Assembly (NCBI RefSeq): GCF_033568475.1 | Contig: NC_133120.1 | Location: forward strand, 166,873,991 to 166,937,990 | Direction: 5' to 3' | DNA length: 64,000 nucleotides | Origin: Henckelia pumila | Lineage: Eukaryota > Streptophyta > Magnoliopsida > Lamiales > Gesneriaceae | Part shown: positions 23,183 through 34,707 of the stretch, in pieces | How positions within the stretch are numbered: position 1 is the first letter of the stretch | Layout: every line of letters begins with the position of its first letter | The notes under the pieces: generated by a model | What the model saw: the letters and a program-made list of their open reading frames with translations, nothing else | Database searches by the model: none | Told to the model about the DNA's origin: nothing | Translations under genes and position numbers: made by a program

Positions 23183-24970
23183 TGTCACGTCCCGAAATCG
23201 GGCCTAGTTGACATCGACATTGTTTAACAATTTAACATTGAAACAACAAGCCTCATAGTACAAGTCTTTCCAAAATCCAGTCTATTTCATAAATCATAAC
23301 TGTTTTTACAAAGAACAAAATACAATTGCAACAATGCGGAAGTGAAACTGAAATTTAAAGTAAAAATATTTTTTCAACTTGAACTGATCCATCCTCACCA
23401 ACCTCAGAACTTATTATGTTCTTCGTCATCTAACTCATCTTCATTCTTATCTGGGGAGCAAATTAAGGGGGTGAGCGTTTTGGGAAACACTCAGCAAGTA
23501 GGGGCCGATCGAGCACGATAAACACCAAAATATATTTACATGTACTCATGTTTATTTCATAATCTCGAAACAAAATAAGCATGTTGAATCTGAACAAATA
23601 CGAAGCAAATATTGCACTGTTAATTATCTCATTTTTCGTGGTTCTATTGATCAGTCCCCTATATGTTACTCCTCTAAGGGGCGAGGCAAAAGGAACGGTT
23701 ATTATAACCTACCGCATCAGGGCCATATCAAATCAAATCAAATCAAATCGTCAGAAATTCCTTAACCATTTCTAAGTCGACTCTTAATAGTGCATCTCAA
23801 ATATTTCCAAATAATTTTTACATGCTTCAAATAATATCACGAATAGCCAACAAATAATATATATCAAAGTGAAACGAATATTATCATGCCGATCGAATTT
23901 TCAAAAGCATAATTATTTATTTTATAAAACATAACTCACGCACAAAAATAAATATAAGTGTAGAAACTTATATCACACAAAAGAAGGGTAAAAGCCCACT
24001 TACATGGAAAATCTTGTTGAATCGATAACTGATATAAAATTCTTTTAAAAGCTTCATCTACTCTTTGCCAAGCCCAACTCTTTGATGCCACAAAAACTTA
24101 GCTCTTAGAAGAAATATGCATGTCTTCCATATAATTTATCTCTCTTTCTTTTTATGAATATTATGGATTGAAATAAGATTGTGACTAGTGTAGTATATTT
24201 ATATTAAAATTTCAAGCAACTCAAAGGGTCACATTAAATGTAAGGAATTGAATTTGGTTTAGTGGGTAGTAAATTGAGAGGGGAAATATGGATTAGTGGG
24301 TAGGAATTTGATAAGTCATGGTGGTTTATGAAAAATAGTAAGTATGGTATAATGGTTGATTTAAAGACTAGTCAATAATTTTTAACACATGACAAATAAA
24401 TTATCAATATTGACAATTTGGACACAAAAATGGATTTTATGAACTTTATAATGAATAAAGATATATACTTGAACGTGTGTTTTCATGGGTGAGAATTTTA
24501 AAAGACAATCAATTGAGGCATTAAGCCTAATTAGTAATCAAACAATAATTATATAAAATAATTTGATATAATGTCACTCTTAAAATTTTAAACATTAATA
24601 ATTCCACCTCAACATGACAATTAAGATAAATCATTATTTTGAAAATAATACTAGTCAATAAAAATAATAATGGTCTAGTCAAGCCTGATAGAATACCTAA
24701 GCCTAATTAGACCGACAAGGAGAAAGAGGGCGGACCACCAATTCAATCATCCGATGCTTGAATTGAGTAGTGGTCCTTCCTTACTTTTTAAATGTAAAAT
24801 TCATTTAAAAATTCTAACTATATGTTAAGACGATAACTGAAATTTAGAATAAAACTAAAATTAAAAATCTTAATTTTATTTTGCTAGTAGATAAATTAAA
24901 TTTACAAAGATATTTTTATTACAAAGATATTTTTATTTATTATATCGTAGATTTGGTCACGGGTATTACA
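23183..24970 (-). repeat. Array LTR 5 (contains a palindromic insertion)
   Basis: This copy is 1788 bp, about 110 bp longer than the others because of extra DNA at about 24671-24785. Elsewhere it is colinear with the other LTRs. Its end reads GTATTACA instead of GTATCACA. Confidence 0.9.
24671..24785. other. 115-bp insertion with two inverted repeats inside LTR 5
   Basis: No other LTR of the array has this segment. It holds two hairpin-capable blocks: GGTCTA paired with TAGACC (24672-24712), and GGACCACCAATTCAA pairing with TTGAATTG plus GTGGTCC (24732-24776, loop about 11 nt). It is less AT-rich than its surroundings. No clear target duplication is visible, so it may be a small hairpin element or filler DNA from break repair. 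Origin unknown. Confidence 0.7.
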
Positions 24971-25976
24971 TTCTACTCTCCTTAAAAAAAAGTTTCGTTC
25001 TCGAAACTTGAATTTTGTATTTTGACTGTTATAAACAAGCAAAATTTTAATATAAAAAATATCATATAATATTATAAAATATCTTTAGGTCTTTCTTGGG
25101 ATTGATTGTGGAAAATTATCTCAACATAAAGAAAATCAAATGATCTAAAAAAATATTATCGGAGAGCCGAGAAGGGAATTAAAAATTTATATTCTAGAGA
25201 AAAGTTTTAATTGAAAAAAAATGTTTTCTATATCTAATAAAAAAACATTTTTAAAAGCATAATAACTAGGAACATAAATAGTATTTTTCTGAAATCAGCT
25301 TAACAAAATTTCTTAACAAAAGTTTAGGAATCAAAATTAAGCATGTAATAAAAATTCAATAACTTGATAGATTTAATTTGAGGAAGTGAAGACATTTTTA
25401 TTTTAAAAATAGAAATGAGGATTGATGATCCAAATAAACATAATACATAACTCATCAAAATATACGAGAGAGAATATTTTTTTTCTCTAATTATTTGTAG
25501 GGAAATATGATCTTTATGGAAAAAAAAATTATTCTTATTTACTAGATTTTTTTCCCAAGTATTTAACACTAATAAAAACCTTCGAGTCAAACTATAACCC
25601 AATCACGTCCATATATATATAACCCAATATTGTCAAGTAAACTTAAATTTCGACAATCATGACTTAAAATTTTTATCTATAATGTGACAAACATTAGCTC
25701 CCAAATAATTCTTTATAAATCCAAAATTAGAACAAACTTAAATATTTATATCGACTAGGTAACCTAAATAATAGTCCCAAAATGATTCGAACATAAATCT
25801 AAGTAATCATTCTCATTTCTATACTAACCTTAAAAATAATATTAGTTCCCATTGTTTGTCTCCAAGTGATTCCTCATCATTCCAAATCTTACTTACTAGA
25901 CCCCAATAATCATTTTCATTCTTCATCCTAATTTCCCATCAAGATCATTAACCTAGTTTGGCTTTGATACCACTTC
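24971..25976 (-). other. Array internal region 5 (non-coding)
   Basis: This 1006-bp copy is colinear with the other internal regions. An open frame of 92 codons at 25324-25602 on the minus strand is absent from the sister copies and is judged a chance frame. Confidence 0.85.
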
Positions 25977-27653
25977 TGTCACGCCTCGAAACCGGGCCTA
26001 GTTGACATCGACATTGTTTAACAATTTAACATTGAAACAACAAGCCTCATAGTACAAGTCTTGCCAAAATCCAGTCTATTTCATAAACCATAACTGTTTT
26101 TACAGAGAACAAAACACAAGTGCAACAATGCGGAAGCAAAACTGAAATTTAAAGTAAAAATATTTCTTCAACTTGAACTGATCCATCCTCACCAACCTCA
26201 GAACTTATTATGTTCTTCGTCATCTAACTCATCTTCATTCTTATCTGGGGAGCAAAGTAAGGGGGTGAGTGTTTTGAAAAACACTCAGTAAGTGGGGGCC
26301 GATCGAGCACGATAAACACCAAAATATATTTACATGTACTCATGTATATTTCATAATCTCGAAACAAAATAAGCATGTTGAATCCGAACAAATACGAAGC
26401 AAATATTGCACTGTTAATTATCTCATTTTTCGTGTTTCTACTGATCAGTCCCCTATATGTTACTCCTCTAAGGGGCGAGGCCAAAGGAACGGTTATTATA
26501 ACCCACCGCATCAGGGCCATATCAAATCAAATCAAATCAAATCGTCGGAAATTCCTTAACCATTTCTAAATCGACTCTTAACAGTGCATCTCAAATATTT
26601 CCAAATAATTCTTACATGCTTCAAATAATATCACAAATAGCCAACAAATAATATATATCAAAGTGAAACGAATATTATCATGCCGATCGAATTTTCAAAA
26701 GCATAATTATTTAATTTATAAAAAATAACTCACGCACAAAAATAAATATAAGTGTAGAAACTTATATCACACAAAATAAAGGTAAAAGCCCACTTACACG
26801 GAAAATCTTGTTGAATCGATAACTGATATAAAATTCTTCTATTTGCTTCATCTACTCTTTGCCAAGCCCAACTCTTTGATGCCACAAGAACTTAACTCTT
26901 AGAAGAAATATGCATGTCTTCCATATAATTTATCTCTCTTTCTTTTTATGAATATTATGGATTGAAATAAGAATGTGACTAGTGTAGTATATTTATACTA
27001 AAATTTCAAGCAACTCAAAGGGTCACATTAAATGTAAGGAATTGAATTTGGTTTAGTGGGTAGTAAATTGAGAGGGGAAACATGGGTTAGTGGGTAAGAA
27101 TTTGATAAGTCATAGTGGTTTATGACAAATAATAAGTATGGTATAATGGTTGATTTAAAGACTAGTCAATAATTTTTAACACATGACAAATAAATTATCT
27201 ATATTGACAATTTGGAAACAAAAATGGATTTTATGAACTTTATAATGGATAAAGATATATACTTGAACGTGTGTTTTCATGGTTGAAAATTTTAAAAGAC
27301 AATCAATTGTGGCATTAAGCCTAATTAATAATCAAACAATAATTATATAAAATAATTAGATATAATGTCACTCTTAAAATTTTAAACATTAATAATTTCA
27401 CCTCAACATGAAAATTAAGATAAATCATTATTTTGAAAATAATACTAGCCAATAAAAATAATAAGTTTCTTCAAATGTAAAATTCATTTAAAAATTCTAA
27501 TTATATGTTAAGACGATAACTGAAATTTAGAATAAAACTAAAATTAAAAATCTTAATTTTATTTCGCTAGTAGATAAACTAAATTTACAAAGATATTTTT
27601 ATTACAAAGATATTTTTATTTATTATATCGTAGATTTGGTCACGGGTATCACA
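25977..27653 (-). repeat. Array LTR 6 (5' LTR in element orientation)
   Basis: This terminal right LTR, 1677 bp, ends GGTATCACA directly against TGATT (27654-27658) and the resumed gypsy-1 pol frame. It would be the promoter-bearing LTR of the array. Confidence 0.9.
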
Positions 27654-28218
27654 TGATTTGTCCGAGTCACCTGATTTGGGACCGGATATGCTTAGAGATA
27701 TGGCAGAGCAAGTTAAGATTATTCAGTTGAGAATGAAGTCAGCTCAGGATAGACAGACGAAATATGCGAATGTCAGACGTAGACCTCTGAGTTTTGAGCA
27801 GGGATACCATGTATTCCTTAAGATTTCTCCTTTCAGAGGTACTGTCAGATTTGGGAAGACAGGGAAGTTATCTCCGAGATTTATCAGACCGTACGAGATT
27901 CTCGAGAAGATAGTCGATCTTGCTTACAAACTCGCACTTCCTCCATCCTTATCTTGTATTCACGACGTTTTTCACGTCTTTATGCTGCGGAAGTATCATC
28001 CAGATCCTTCTCATATTCTTCAGCCTGACGAAGCCGAGTTAGACGAGACTCTGAGCTATTTTGAGTGACCGATTCAGATCCTTGATCGGAAAGAGAAGCA
28101 ACTCCGAACCAAGTTGATTTCGTTGGTGAAAGTACAGTGGAGCCGTCACGGCGTCGAGGAAGCAACTTGGGAGACAGAATCCGACATGAGACATCGTTTT
28201 CCTGAGTTATTCGGATGA
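27654..28218 (+). pseudogene. gypsy-1 pol, 3' fragment (integrase C-terminus and chromodomain)
   Basis: This continues the frame broken at 1282. It encodes the integrase C-terminal region (MKSAQDRQTKYANVRRR, SPRFIRPYEIL, HDVFHVFMLRKYHPDPSH), then a chromodomain-like end (VKVQWSRHGVEEATWETE, then MRHRFPELFG) with a final TGA at 28216-28218. A TGA at 28066-28068 interrupts the frame between these two parts. The terminal EEATWE/PELFG motif is typical of Tekay/Del-clade chromoviruses. Confidence 0.92.
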
Positions 28219-28280
28219 CGTGAGTTCTTCTTACTGTCTTTAGTTTTTTATTCTATCTTATGAGTTGTGATTTTTATTGA

Positions 28281-28316
28281 TTTTGAGGACGAAATCTCTT
28301 CTTAGTGGAGGAGAAT
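28281..28316 (+). promoter_or_regulatory. gypsy-1 3'-end motif and polypurine tract
   Basis: TTTTGAGGACGAAAT (28281) is followed by the purine tract GTGGAGGAGAAT directly before the LTR start TGTAACGCCCC. The GAGGACGAAA motif is shared with gypsy-2 and, inverted, with the array element. Confidence 0.8.
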
Positions 28317-28360
28317 TGTAACGCCCCATTTTTTTTTATCTTAAATGAGTTTATTTGAGT

Positions 28361-29039
28361 TAGGGGTGGGCGTTTGGGGTCGGGTATCGGGTACCCAACC
28401 CGATCCGATCGGGTAAAAACCGATCGGGTCGTTTACTTTTAAAAAAATCGGGTTCGGGTTCGATATTGTGCTTTTCGGGTTGGTGTCGGGTAGTATAATT
28501 ACTACCCGATCGGGTTCGGGTACCCGACAAAACCCGACAAATTTTTTTTTTTTTGGAAAATTTAATATATATTAGTATGTATTATTCAAAAACATATCCT
28601 CTCTATTTTCATTATATTGCTCTCAACTAAAATGGTTGTTCATTTTTTTGGATTGGGCATACATACATCTATTGAGAAATGATGATTTTTTAATTTGATT
28701 TTCCATAGATTTTGATTATTTAATTGTTTGATAGAGTTGAGAATTTTTTTTTTTCAAAACTTATGAAAAATAAGTAAATATATGAGGGTAGAAGTAGTTC
28801 ACAATCATAAATATATGTATTGTTTTTAATTTTCACATTCATCAAATTTGCAAAAATAAAAAATAAAAAAAATAAAAAAAATCTCGGGTACCCGATTGCA
28901 AGTACCCGACCTTACCCGAAAAAATCGGGTACCAGATTGTCGGGTACCCGATTTATTCGGATCGGGTTCGGGTAGTCAAAATGACTACCCGAAATGTCGG
29001 GTACCCGATCCGATGAAACCCGACCCACACCCACCCCTA
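28361..29039. mobile_element. hAT-type MITE 1
   Basis: The ends TAGGGGTGGG and CCCACCCCTA form a terminal inverted repeat, flanked by a perfect 8-bp duplication ATTTGAGT (28353-28360 and 29040-29047), as for hAT elements. The subterminal parts are packed with CGGGTACCCG-like and ACCCGATCGGG-like repeats in both orientations. The centre is AT-rich and non-coding. It therefore depends on a hAT transposase from elsewhere. Confidence 0.93.
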
Positions 29040-30787
29040 ATTTGAGTTAATCGAAGATTTCAGAGTTCAAGAGCCGACTTGATTTTGATCAGGGTCCATT
29101 TTGCAAATTTTGGAAATTTCAGGGACTAAAACGCAATTATTTGATTTTATATATTATATACACATGTGTTGACTTGATCTAGCACTTCATCTCCTTCCCC
29201 TTTCGTTCCTCCTCCATTGAAGCCGATGCTTTGAGCTTTTAAGCTCCTAGATTTAAGTCCGAGTTCGATCCGGCCGTTGGAATTTATTTCTGAAGGCTGT
29301 TTAGCGATCACTGCAGCGAGAGCTCCGTTATATCTTAAGTTTTTCTACGATCCGATACATTCTATTTTTTGGATGTTGTTAGAATCGTTCGAGATTCGAG
29401 TATGTTGTACTTGACAGAGTTCTGATCGTTTATTATCTGTCGGTTTTGAAATAGAGCGACGTTCGGAATTGTTATGATTTTTGGAAGCTATTTTCGAAAA
29501 TGAAGTTTTGAAATGTGTTGGGTTTGACTTATTATTGTTGTCTTAGCATTGATATGAGTTGATATCATTATTGAACTGCTGTCTGCATTTTTGGTTTGTT
29601 CAGTAATAGCCGTTATGCCGCCGGTTTGAGTTTTTGGAGATTTGAACCGTTTTGAGTTGTTGATCTTTGGCTTGTGAAATGATCGTCGTTGTTGATCATC
29701 TTTTTGTATCTGAACAATTTTGTTTGGAGTTGTCAAGCCCGGAGTTAACAGTTGTTGATCGTCAAGAGTTGGACGAAGATCGGTAAAGAGATTACCTTGA
29801 GCCGTTGTTGTTGTTGTTGGATTGTTTGGTTTTTGATTAAACCTTTTATTGTAGTGTTTTCAGAGTTGGAGCTACTGCATTGAAGGTAAAAGCAGTCATC
29901 GTTAGCGGGATAGCATACTCGGGACAGCTGGTTCTCGAGCTTTCCTTCAAATCACATATTGCATCAATACTTGTTCTAGCATGTGGAACTTTTATTTTGT
30001 TGATTGAATGAACTCTTATTATGTGTCTTATGTTTATGTTTTGTTATGCATTCATCTTGAGCCAACTTTGATTTCAGCGGGCAGAACAGCCCTTTCTATT
30101 TAGACGTTTTGGGGGCTATACTGTGAGTGGCCTGGGTGTAGAGGTTCACCTAGAGTCAGCATACTCCTTATAGTCACACCAAAGTCTAGGGGAGTGGGAT
30201 ACATGGCACCACCTCGATTGGGAGAGTCGATGAGTCGTTACGTGATCTCATCCTCGGGATCCCAAAAGCAGAGCAGCAATCCCTCGTTTATCAGAATTGA
30301 TATCCCGATTTAAATACATGCATAACATTCGTTTTGATTTGATTATGTTGTCTTGACAGCATGTTGTTGTTATATTAATTGTTACTTTTATGTTGCTTTC
30401 ACTGGAAATATAATTCTCACCAGAGTTATCCGGCTGTTGCTTTGTTTTGTATGTGTACTTGGCAACAGGAGGGGCAGAATCAAGTCAGCGAAGACCTGGT
30501 TAGCAACAAGAGGGAGAGCTAGTAATGGGACTCGGTTTAAAAGTCGTGTCAACATGTCTATCTAGTTTATGTTAGAACATGTTTAGATTTCGAACTTCGT
30601 TGTTTATGTTGTATCGATTATGCGAGCTTTATGGTTGCATGTTCTAGCCTTGTGCGTAGTTGATCAACTCCAGAACTTCATGTATTAATCGGAGAATTTG
30701 TGATTGTAATGCATGATTGTATTTTGAATGTATTGGACTTGAGTTTCTAGCATGTTTTCTGCTGTTTTTGCTTCAGAACTGTCACCT

Positions 30788-30978
30788 ACCGATCGAGCGG
30801 GTAAACAAGCGGTGAGATTTAACCGATCGAGCGGAGGTCTTTTTGCTGAGTTTCTGTTTCTGGAATTGTTTGCCCGCTCGATCGGTTGAATCTTACCGAT
30901 CGAGCGGCGATGGTATTCTTCGGGCAATGAGTTGCAATTTATTTCTCGCTCGATCGGTTAGATCTTACCGATCGAGCG
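30788..30978. repeat. Cluster of six CCGATCGAGCGG-type motifs in the gypsy-1 LTR
   Basis: ACCGATCGAGCGG occurs at 30788, 30822 and 30895. Its reverse complement is at 30874. Slightly shorter versions are at 30947 (inverted) and 30967. The pairs 30874/30895 and 30947/30967 form near-perfect hairpins with 8-nt loops. A regulatory or RNA-structural role is possible but unproven. Confidence 0.85.
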
Positions 30979-31089
30979 AGGCACTATTCATTTCAAAAAA
31001 AAAAAATTTATTATTGCTTTTAATCTTGGATCTTGTATGCTTAATTATTATTTAACTCGGGATTAGATGTTTAGAACCGAGGTCTCACA

Positions 31090-31760
31090 ATGTGGGTCTA
31101 GTCCGACCCAAACCCGATAACCCATGTCCGAAAAAGATACTTTGAGGCTCATCTAGTTTTATTTTATGAGAAGCCCAGTCTGGGATAGCCCTGTTAGGGA
31201 ATATGGTCATAATCATAAATTCATGGGCTTGAGCCCTAACTGGTATGGTTGGAGCCCGACCCGGGCCCAGGAAGGGCCTAATATTTAGAACATTCCAGTA
31301 CTCTCGGACACATGAAAATCTGCAACAGATAAAGACAATATCTTATGAATCCAAGATTTGATATGATTCAGACTCATCAATTAGAGTCCTACTCTAACAC
31401 ATGTTCTATCTTGACAAGGTAACCTACCTCTCCATGCCCCTATAAATACAGGTATTTCTTATAGTTTTACACATTCATCTCTTCTATTCACTTCTTGTTC
31501 ACACACTCACGCACACATATTCTCTTGTTCTTATTTTTAGTCAAGCTCTTTTCACTTTCGAGCACTGACTTAGGCATCGGAGGGGTCACGCCAAAAACAC
31601 CTTCGGCGCCCCCTAAATCAGCTTTTTGTTCAGTGCACGTGAAACCCGACCCGACCCGCTTTGTGGAGAATTTGGAGATTTACTCTACCAGACCGAACCC
31701 GGAGGAAAATTTCGACATCATCAAAATCTATTGCAACAAATCCTAGGACAACATACTCAC
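31090..31760 (+). other. LTR-like remnant with core promoter
   Basis: A TATA box (TATAAATA at 31441) is followed about 30-40 bp downstream by a pyrimidine-rich start region. GACTTAGGCATCGGAGGG follows at about 31568, a signature common in the R region of plant Ty3 LTRs. Upstream DNA is unusually rich in GGGCC/CCCGA motifs. No matched ends or target duplication could be found, so boundaries are uncertain and no coding frame is supported. Confidence 0.5.
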
Positions 31761-33540
31761 AGTTTCAGATTACACCCGATACCAACTTAATATATGTTCG
31801 GTAAAATATTTTTGAATTACATTGTTACCATCAATTTTAGTTTTTAGGGCATCCACAACAACCGGGACATTTTTTACAAACATTTGTTGGCTTGTTGTTC
31901 CACTCATGATCATTCAAATATCCCATATTTCACATCAAATATCTCACCATCAATATATTTGTGGACGCACTTCCACTTTCTTACTATTAATTTATTTATC
32001 ATTTAAACAAAATGATGTATTATTTTATTTTTGAAGGTTTAGTATACTTAATTTATAATAATAAAATTTTAATTTTATATAATATTAAAATTTTATTTAA
32101 AAATAAATTGGCACAACATGACAACATCACGAAAATTTGACAAATTAAATCATAAACTAAACTACGTATCTTACTATATTATTATAGTACAGACCCTCTA
32201 ATTAACTAATTTTCAATTAATTGATAAAACTTGATTTGAAATTACCATTATATCATAACTTAATTTTCAATAAAAACAAAATTATTAGGCAAATTAGTCA
32301 TTTTATATGACTTCCTCTCTTCTAGCCATTAGATGTTTTGTCATTTACCAAAATGACACTCACTTTGTGCCCTCTGATTTTTTTTTATTTACAAAAAATA
32401 TTTTTCACTTTATAAAATTGATATATCCATTGTATTTTTTGTGAATATTTGTTTAGGAAAACGTTATATAAATTTTTTAAAATTTATTATTATTTTTTCG
32501 TTAAAAAAACGGACTGCACGAACACACAACGCGTGCAACAAAATATTAGTATCATATAAAACAACAACTACAATTTTCATTCAGATTGCCACAACCACAA
32601 GCCATTTTTATCAAATGTATCATATTTAATTATTTAAAAAAATATAAAGAAAAAGGAAAAAATTTGCATGCAGCGTGGCTGCCAAAGCCATCCGCGCATA
32701 ATGTTGTAAGCCGAGCATAGAATGAGCGAGCGGACAAAGACTTTGTGACGTGTGCCAAAGTACGTACAAATCTAAGATTAAACAAACATTGGTGGGTGGT
32801 TGGGATATACGGACAAAACAACAAGCTCCTTAAATTCAATTTCTAACGGTTGGGAGCGTGCATGCACATGATCGCAGTTGCCAGTAACATGCAACTTTCG
32901 TTTTCAATTATTTAAACATTTTCATTTCTACCCCAAAATAGCCCTATATATTTCGTTCATAGTTTTATATATCAAATTTTATTAGATAAATTTCAGACAT
33001 ATAAAATATATTAATTTTTATGCTAAAAGTATTATCTTTCATCTTAAATATGAGTCGAGACTGCTCTTCATTCAAGCATCATTAAAATTTACCGTTGCGC
33101 AATTTCAAGCTAAGAGATAAATAATTTTTTCAGGTACATGAGTTAATTAATTAATAATTATATATGAGAATTCATTGTCTAATAAATGACCCAATAAAAT
33201 GATCAGATGAGATCTTCCCCTAAAGATATTGATCGGTCTTGTTTTAACGGTGCAACTAAAAATATTTATCAATATATATATACAGGGTTTGTTTGTTTTT
33301 TTTTGGACCCTAGATAGACAAGAAATATTCATCTTTAATTACACACACGGCACACCACTGAAATATCAACTAAATATAACATGAAGTTTCATATTAAATT
33401 ATAAGTTACAAAAAATATTAAATCAATTTGATCCAAATTACAAAGGGAACTTTGTGTTAAAAAAAGGAGATGGATCAAATTAGTTACGCATTGATTAAAA
33501 AGTGGCAAAAAAAAGCAGCAGCAAAAAAGCAGGTGCCACT
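31761..33540. other. AT-rich intergenic spacer
   Basis: No gene, RNA or complete element is recognisable. A segment starting GGGCATCCACAAC near 31848 resembles one end of a MITE, but no matching second end was found. The stretch 32,650-32,880 is less AT-rich but has no meaningful frame. Confidence 0.6.
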
Positions 33541-34110
33541 TCACGTGACCAAATATATGGGCATGGCGGTGGTAGAAATCCGATGCTGCTGCCGGTCCAT
33601 GTTAAGCTCCCTGAGGGATATGTAGGGGATTTCTACCTCGCCGGAGCTCGCCCGGGTGGCGGTCCGGTAAGGAGTCGACGACCCGGTCGTCATGCTCTCA
33701 GTGATGTAAACTGGGCCGGAAATGGACCAATTGCCGCCGCGCCGGGAACCACCATCTGGAGGCGGCGCCGCCCACTTGTCGAACTTGAAGAAAAGCAACG
33801 CGTCGCGCCACCATCTCTTCTTGGCGTTCTTCTTGATTTTCTTGGAGGAATCGTCTTTGGAAATGGGTTTCTGCAGCTTGAAATGCAAGTCTATATGGGA
33901 TCTTGATGATGCCGACTCCCTTTTTTGCTTCCGGGCTTCCTCCAAAACCTTCATTTTTTTTCCCAAAGATTAAAAAAAAAAAAACATTCTTTTTTCAGAT
34001 ATTAGCGTAAGAGTAGCACGTACCTGAAAGTAGTCGATTTGAGGGTCGAAGCCATAGTCACTGAAGTGTTGAGGTTGGCAGATGGGGAAAATGGGTGATT
34101 TGTTAGACAT
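33541..34110 (-). CDS. Small plant protein of unknown function (two exons)
   Basis: Exon 1 runs from ATG at 34110 to 34024 (29 codons, ending in the residues DYFQ). A 75-bp intron 34023-33949 starts GTACGT, carries a long T tract and ends AAG. Exon 2 runs 33948-33541 (TGA), for about 164 residues in all. The protein has a charged N-terminal part beginning VLEEARK, a lysine-rich patch followed by KKRWWRDALLFFKFDKW, a central GPVYITESMTTGSSTPYR stretch, and a conserved-looking C-terminus IPYISLRELNM followed by MPIYLVT. This pattern resembles small plant-specific proteins of unknown function; I recognise no enzymatic domain, signal peptide or membrane span. GC content and codon use differ sharply from the AT-rich flanks, and splicing keeps the frame. 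The + strand frame at 33502-33906 is its antisense shadow. Confidence 0.8.
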
Positions 34111-34180
34111 TTTGTGAATGTTTTGTAATTTGATGCACACTTTGTGTTTGGGTTTGAGTTTTGAGTTTGGTTAATTTTGA

Positions 34181-34188
34181 TATATATA
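34181..34188 (-). promoter_or_regulatory. TATA box of the two-exon gene
   Basis: TATATATA on the minus strand lies about 70 bp upstream of the ATG at 34110. This allows a leader of some 40 nt. Inferred from position and composition. Confidence 0.5.
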
Positions 34189-34702
34189 TTAATTAGAAAG
34201 AGTCGAGTGAGTGAGTAAATGATGAGGCTCAAGATTGAGATGGCCGTTGGAGTCGGAAATTAACCCTAGTGAAGTAAATGCATTCACATATAGTATGTCA
34301 TACTACTAAATGGGACTTTTTCATTTTTCAGCTTTTGCACTCAAATATGTCACGCGTGTAGGCAGCCTTCCTTAATATTTTAGTCATTGAATCCGGGGTT
34401 AACTCCTGGATTGAAAAGTATATATATTATAAAATATTTTAATATTTCGAGTGCTTTGTGTGTAGGATTTATATCTAATTATTTTTATATATAATAATTC
34501 ATATAATTTTTTTTGTTATTTTCTCTTTTATTTTTGAGTTTTGGAAACAAATTTCAAAAAAATAAAAAAATATTTAAACTTACATTAAAAATTATAAATG
34601 ATATAGATAATTAAAAATTCATTAACCATATCTAATTAAAAATTATAACTAATATAAAATTTCAAAATTAATCAATTATGAATTATACATAAATTATTAC
34701 GC
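34189..34702. other. Upstream AT-rich region of the two-exon gene
   Basis: This is probable promoter-proximal DNA followed by featureless AT-rich sequence. No gene or element end is seen before the solo LTR. Confidence 0.5.
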
Positions 34703-34707
34703 ATCAT

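Larger units (their letters stand above)
1283..27653 (-). mobile_element. Tandem array of a non-autonomous LTR retrotransposon (6 LTRs, 5 internal regions)
   Basis: The 26.4-kb insertion consists of an approximately 2.69-kb unit repeated head to tail: LTR, internal, LTR, internal and so on, ending on a sixth LTR, with neighbouring units sharing LTRs. Units start at 1283, 3971, 6665, 9350, 23183 and 25977. Every LTR starts TGT and ends CA. On the minus strand each internal region begins with a primer site matching initiator tRNA-Met (TGGTATCAAAGCC) and ends in a purine-rich tract next to the LTR, so the element reads right to left. No gag or pol is encoded; the internal region is about 1 kb of AT-rich DNA. 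One TGATT duplication flanks the whole array, so it entered as one insertion and was amplified by unequal LTR recombination, or entered as a multimer. The fourth LTR is interrupted by a copia element. Confidence 0.92.
28317..31089 (+). repeat. gypsy-1 3' LTR
   Basis: The LTR starts TGTAACGCCCC right after the polypurine tract and most probably ends GGTCTCACA at 31089. It contains a 679-bp hAT MITE, so the LTR itself is about 2.1 kb. Conserved non-coding features of this clade are recognisable, for example the blocks around 29,920-30,300. The right boundary is inferred from the CA dinucleotide because the partner LTR is outside the window. No convincing gene lies within; the frames at 30353-31055 are not gene-like. 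Confidence 0.8.

Noticed and set aside
31192..31753. Possible solo LTR from TGTTAGGG to GGACAACA
   Set aside because: The ends look LTR-like, but the flanking 5-mers (AGCCC and TACTC) do not match. Kept only as an LTR-like remnant without firm borders.
31848..31990. MITE-like end GGGCATCCACAAC
   Set aside because: No matching inverted end or target duplication was found nearby.
33502..33906. 134-codon frame on the + strand
   Set aside because: Antisense to exon 2 of the spliced minus-strand gene, which has better evidence (splice sites, TATA box, protein-like composition).
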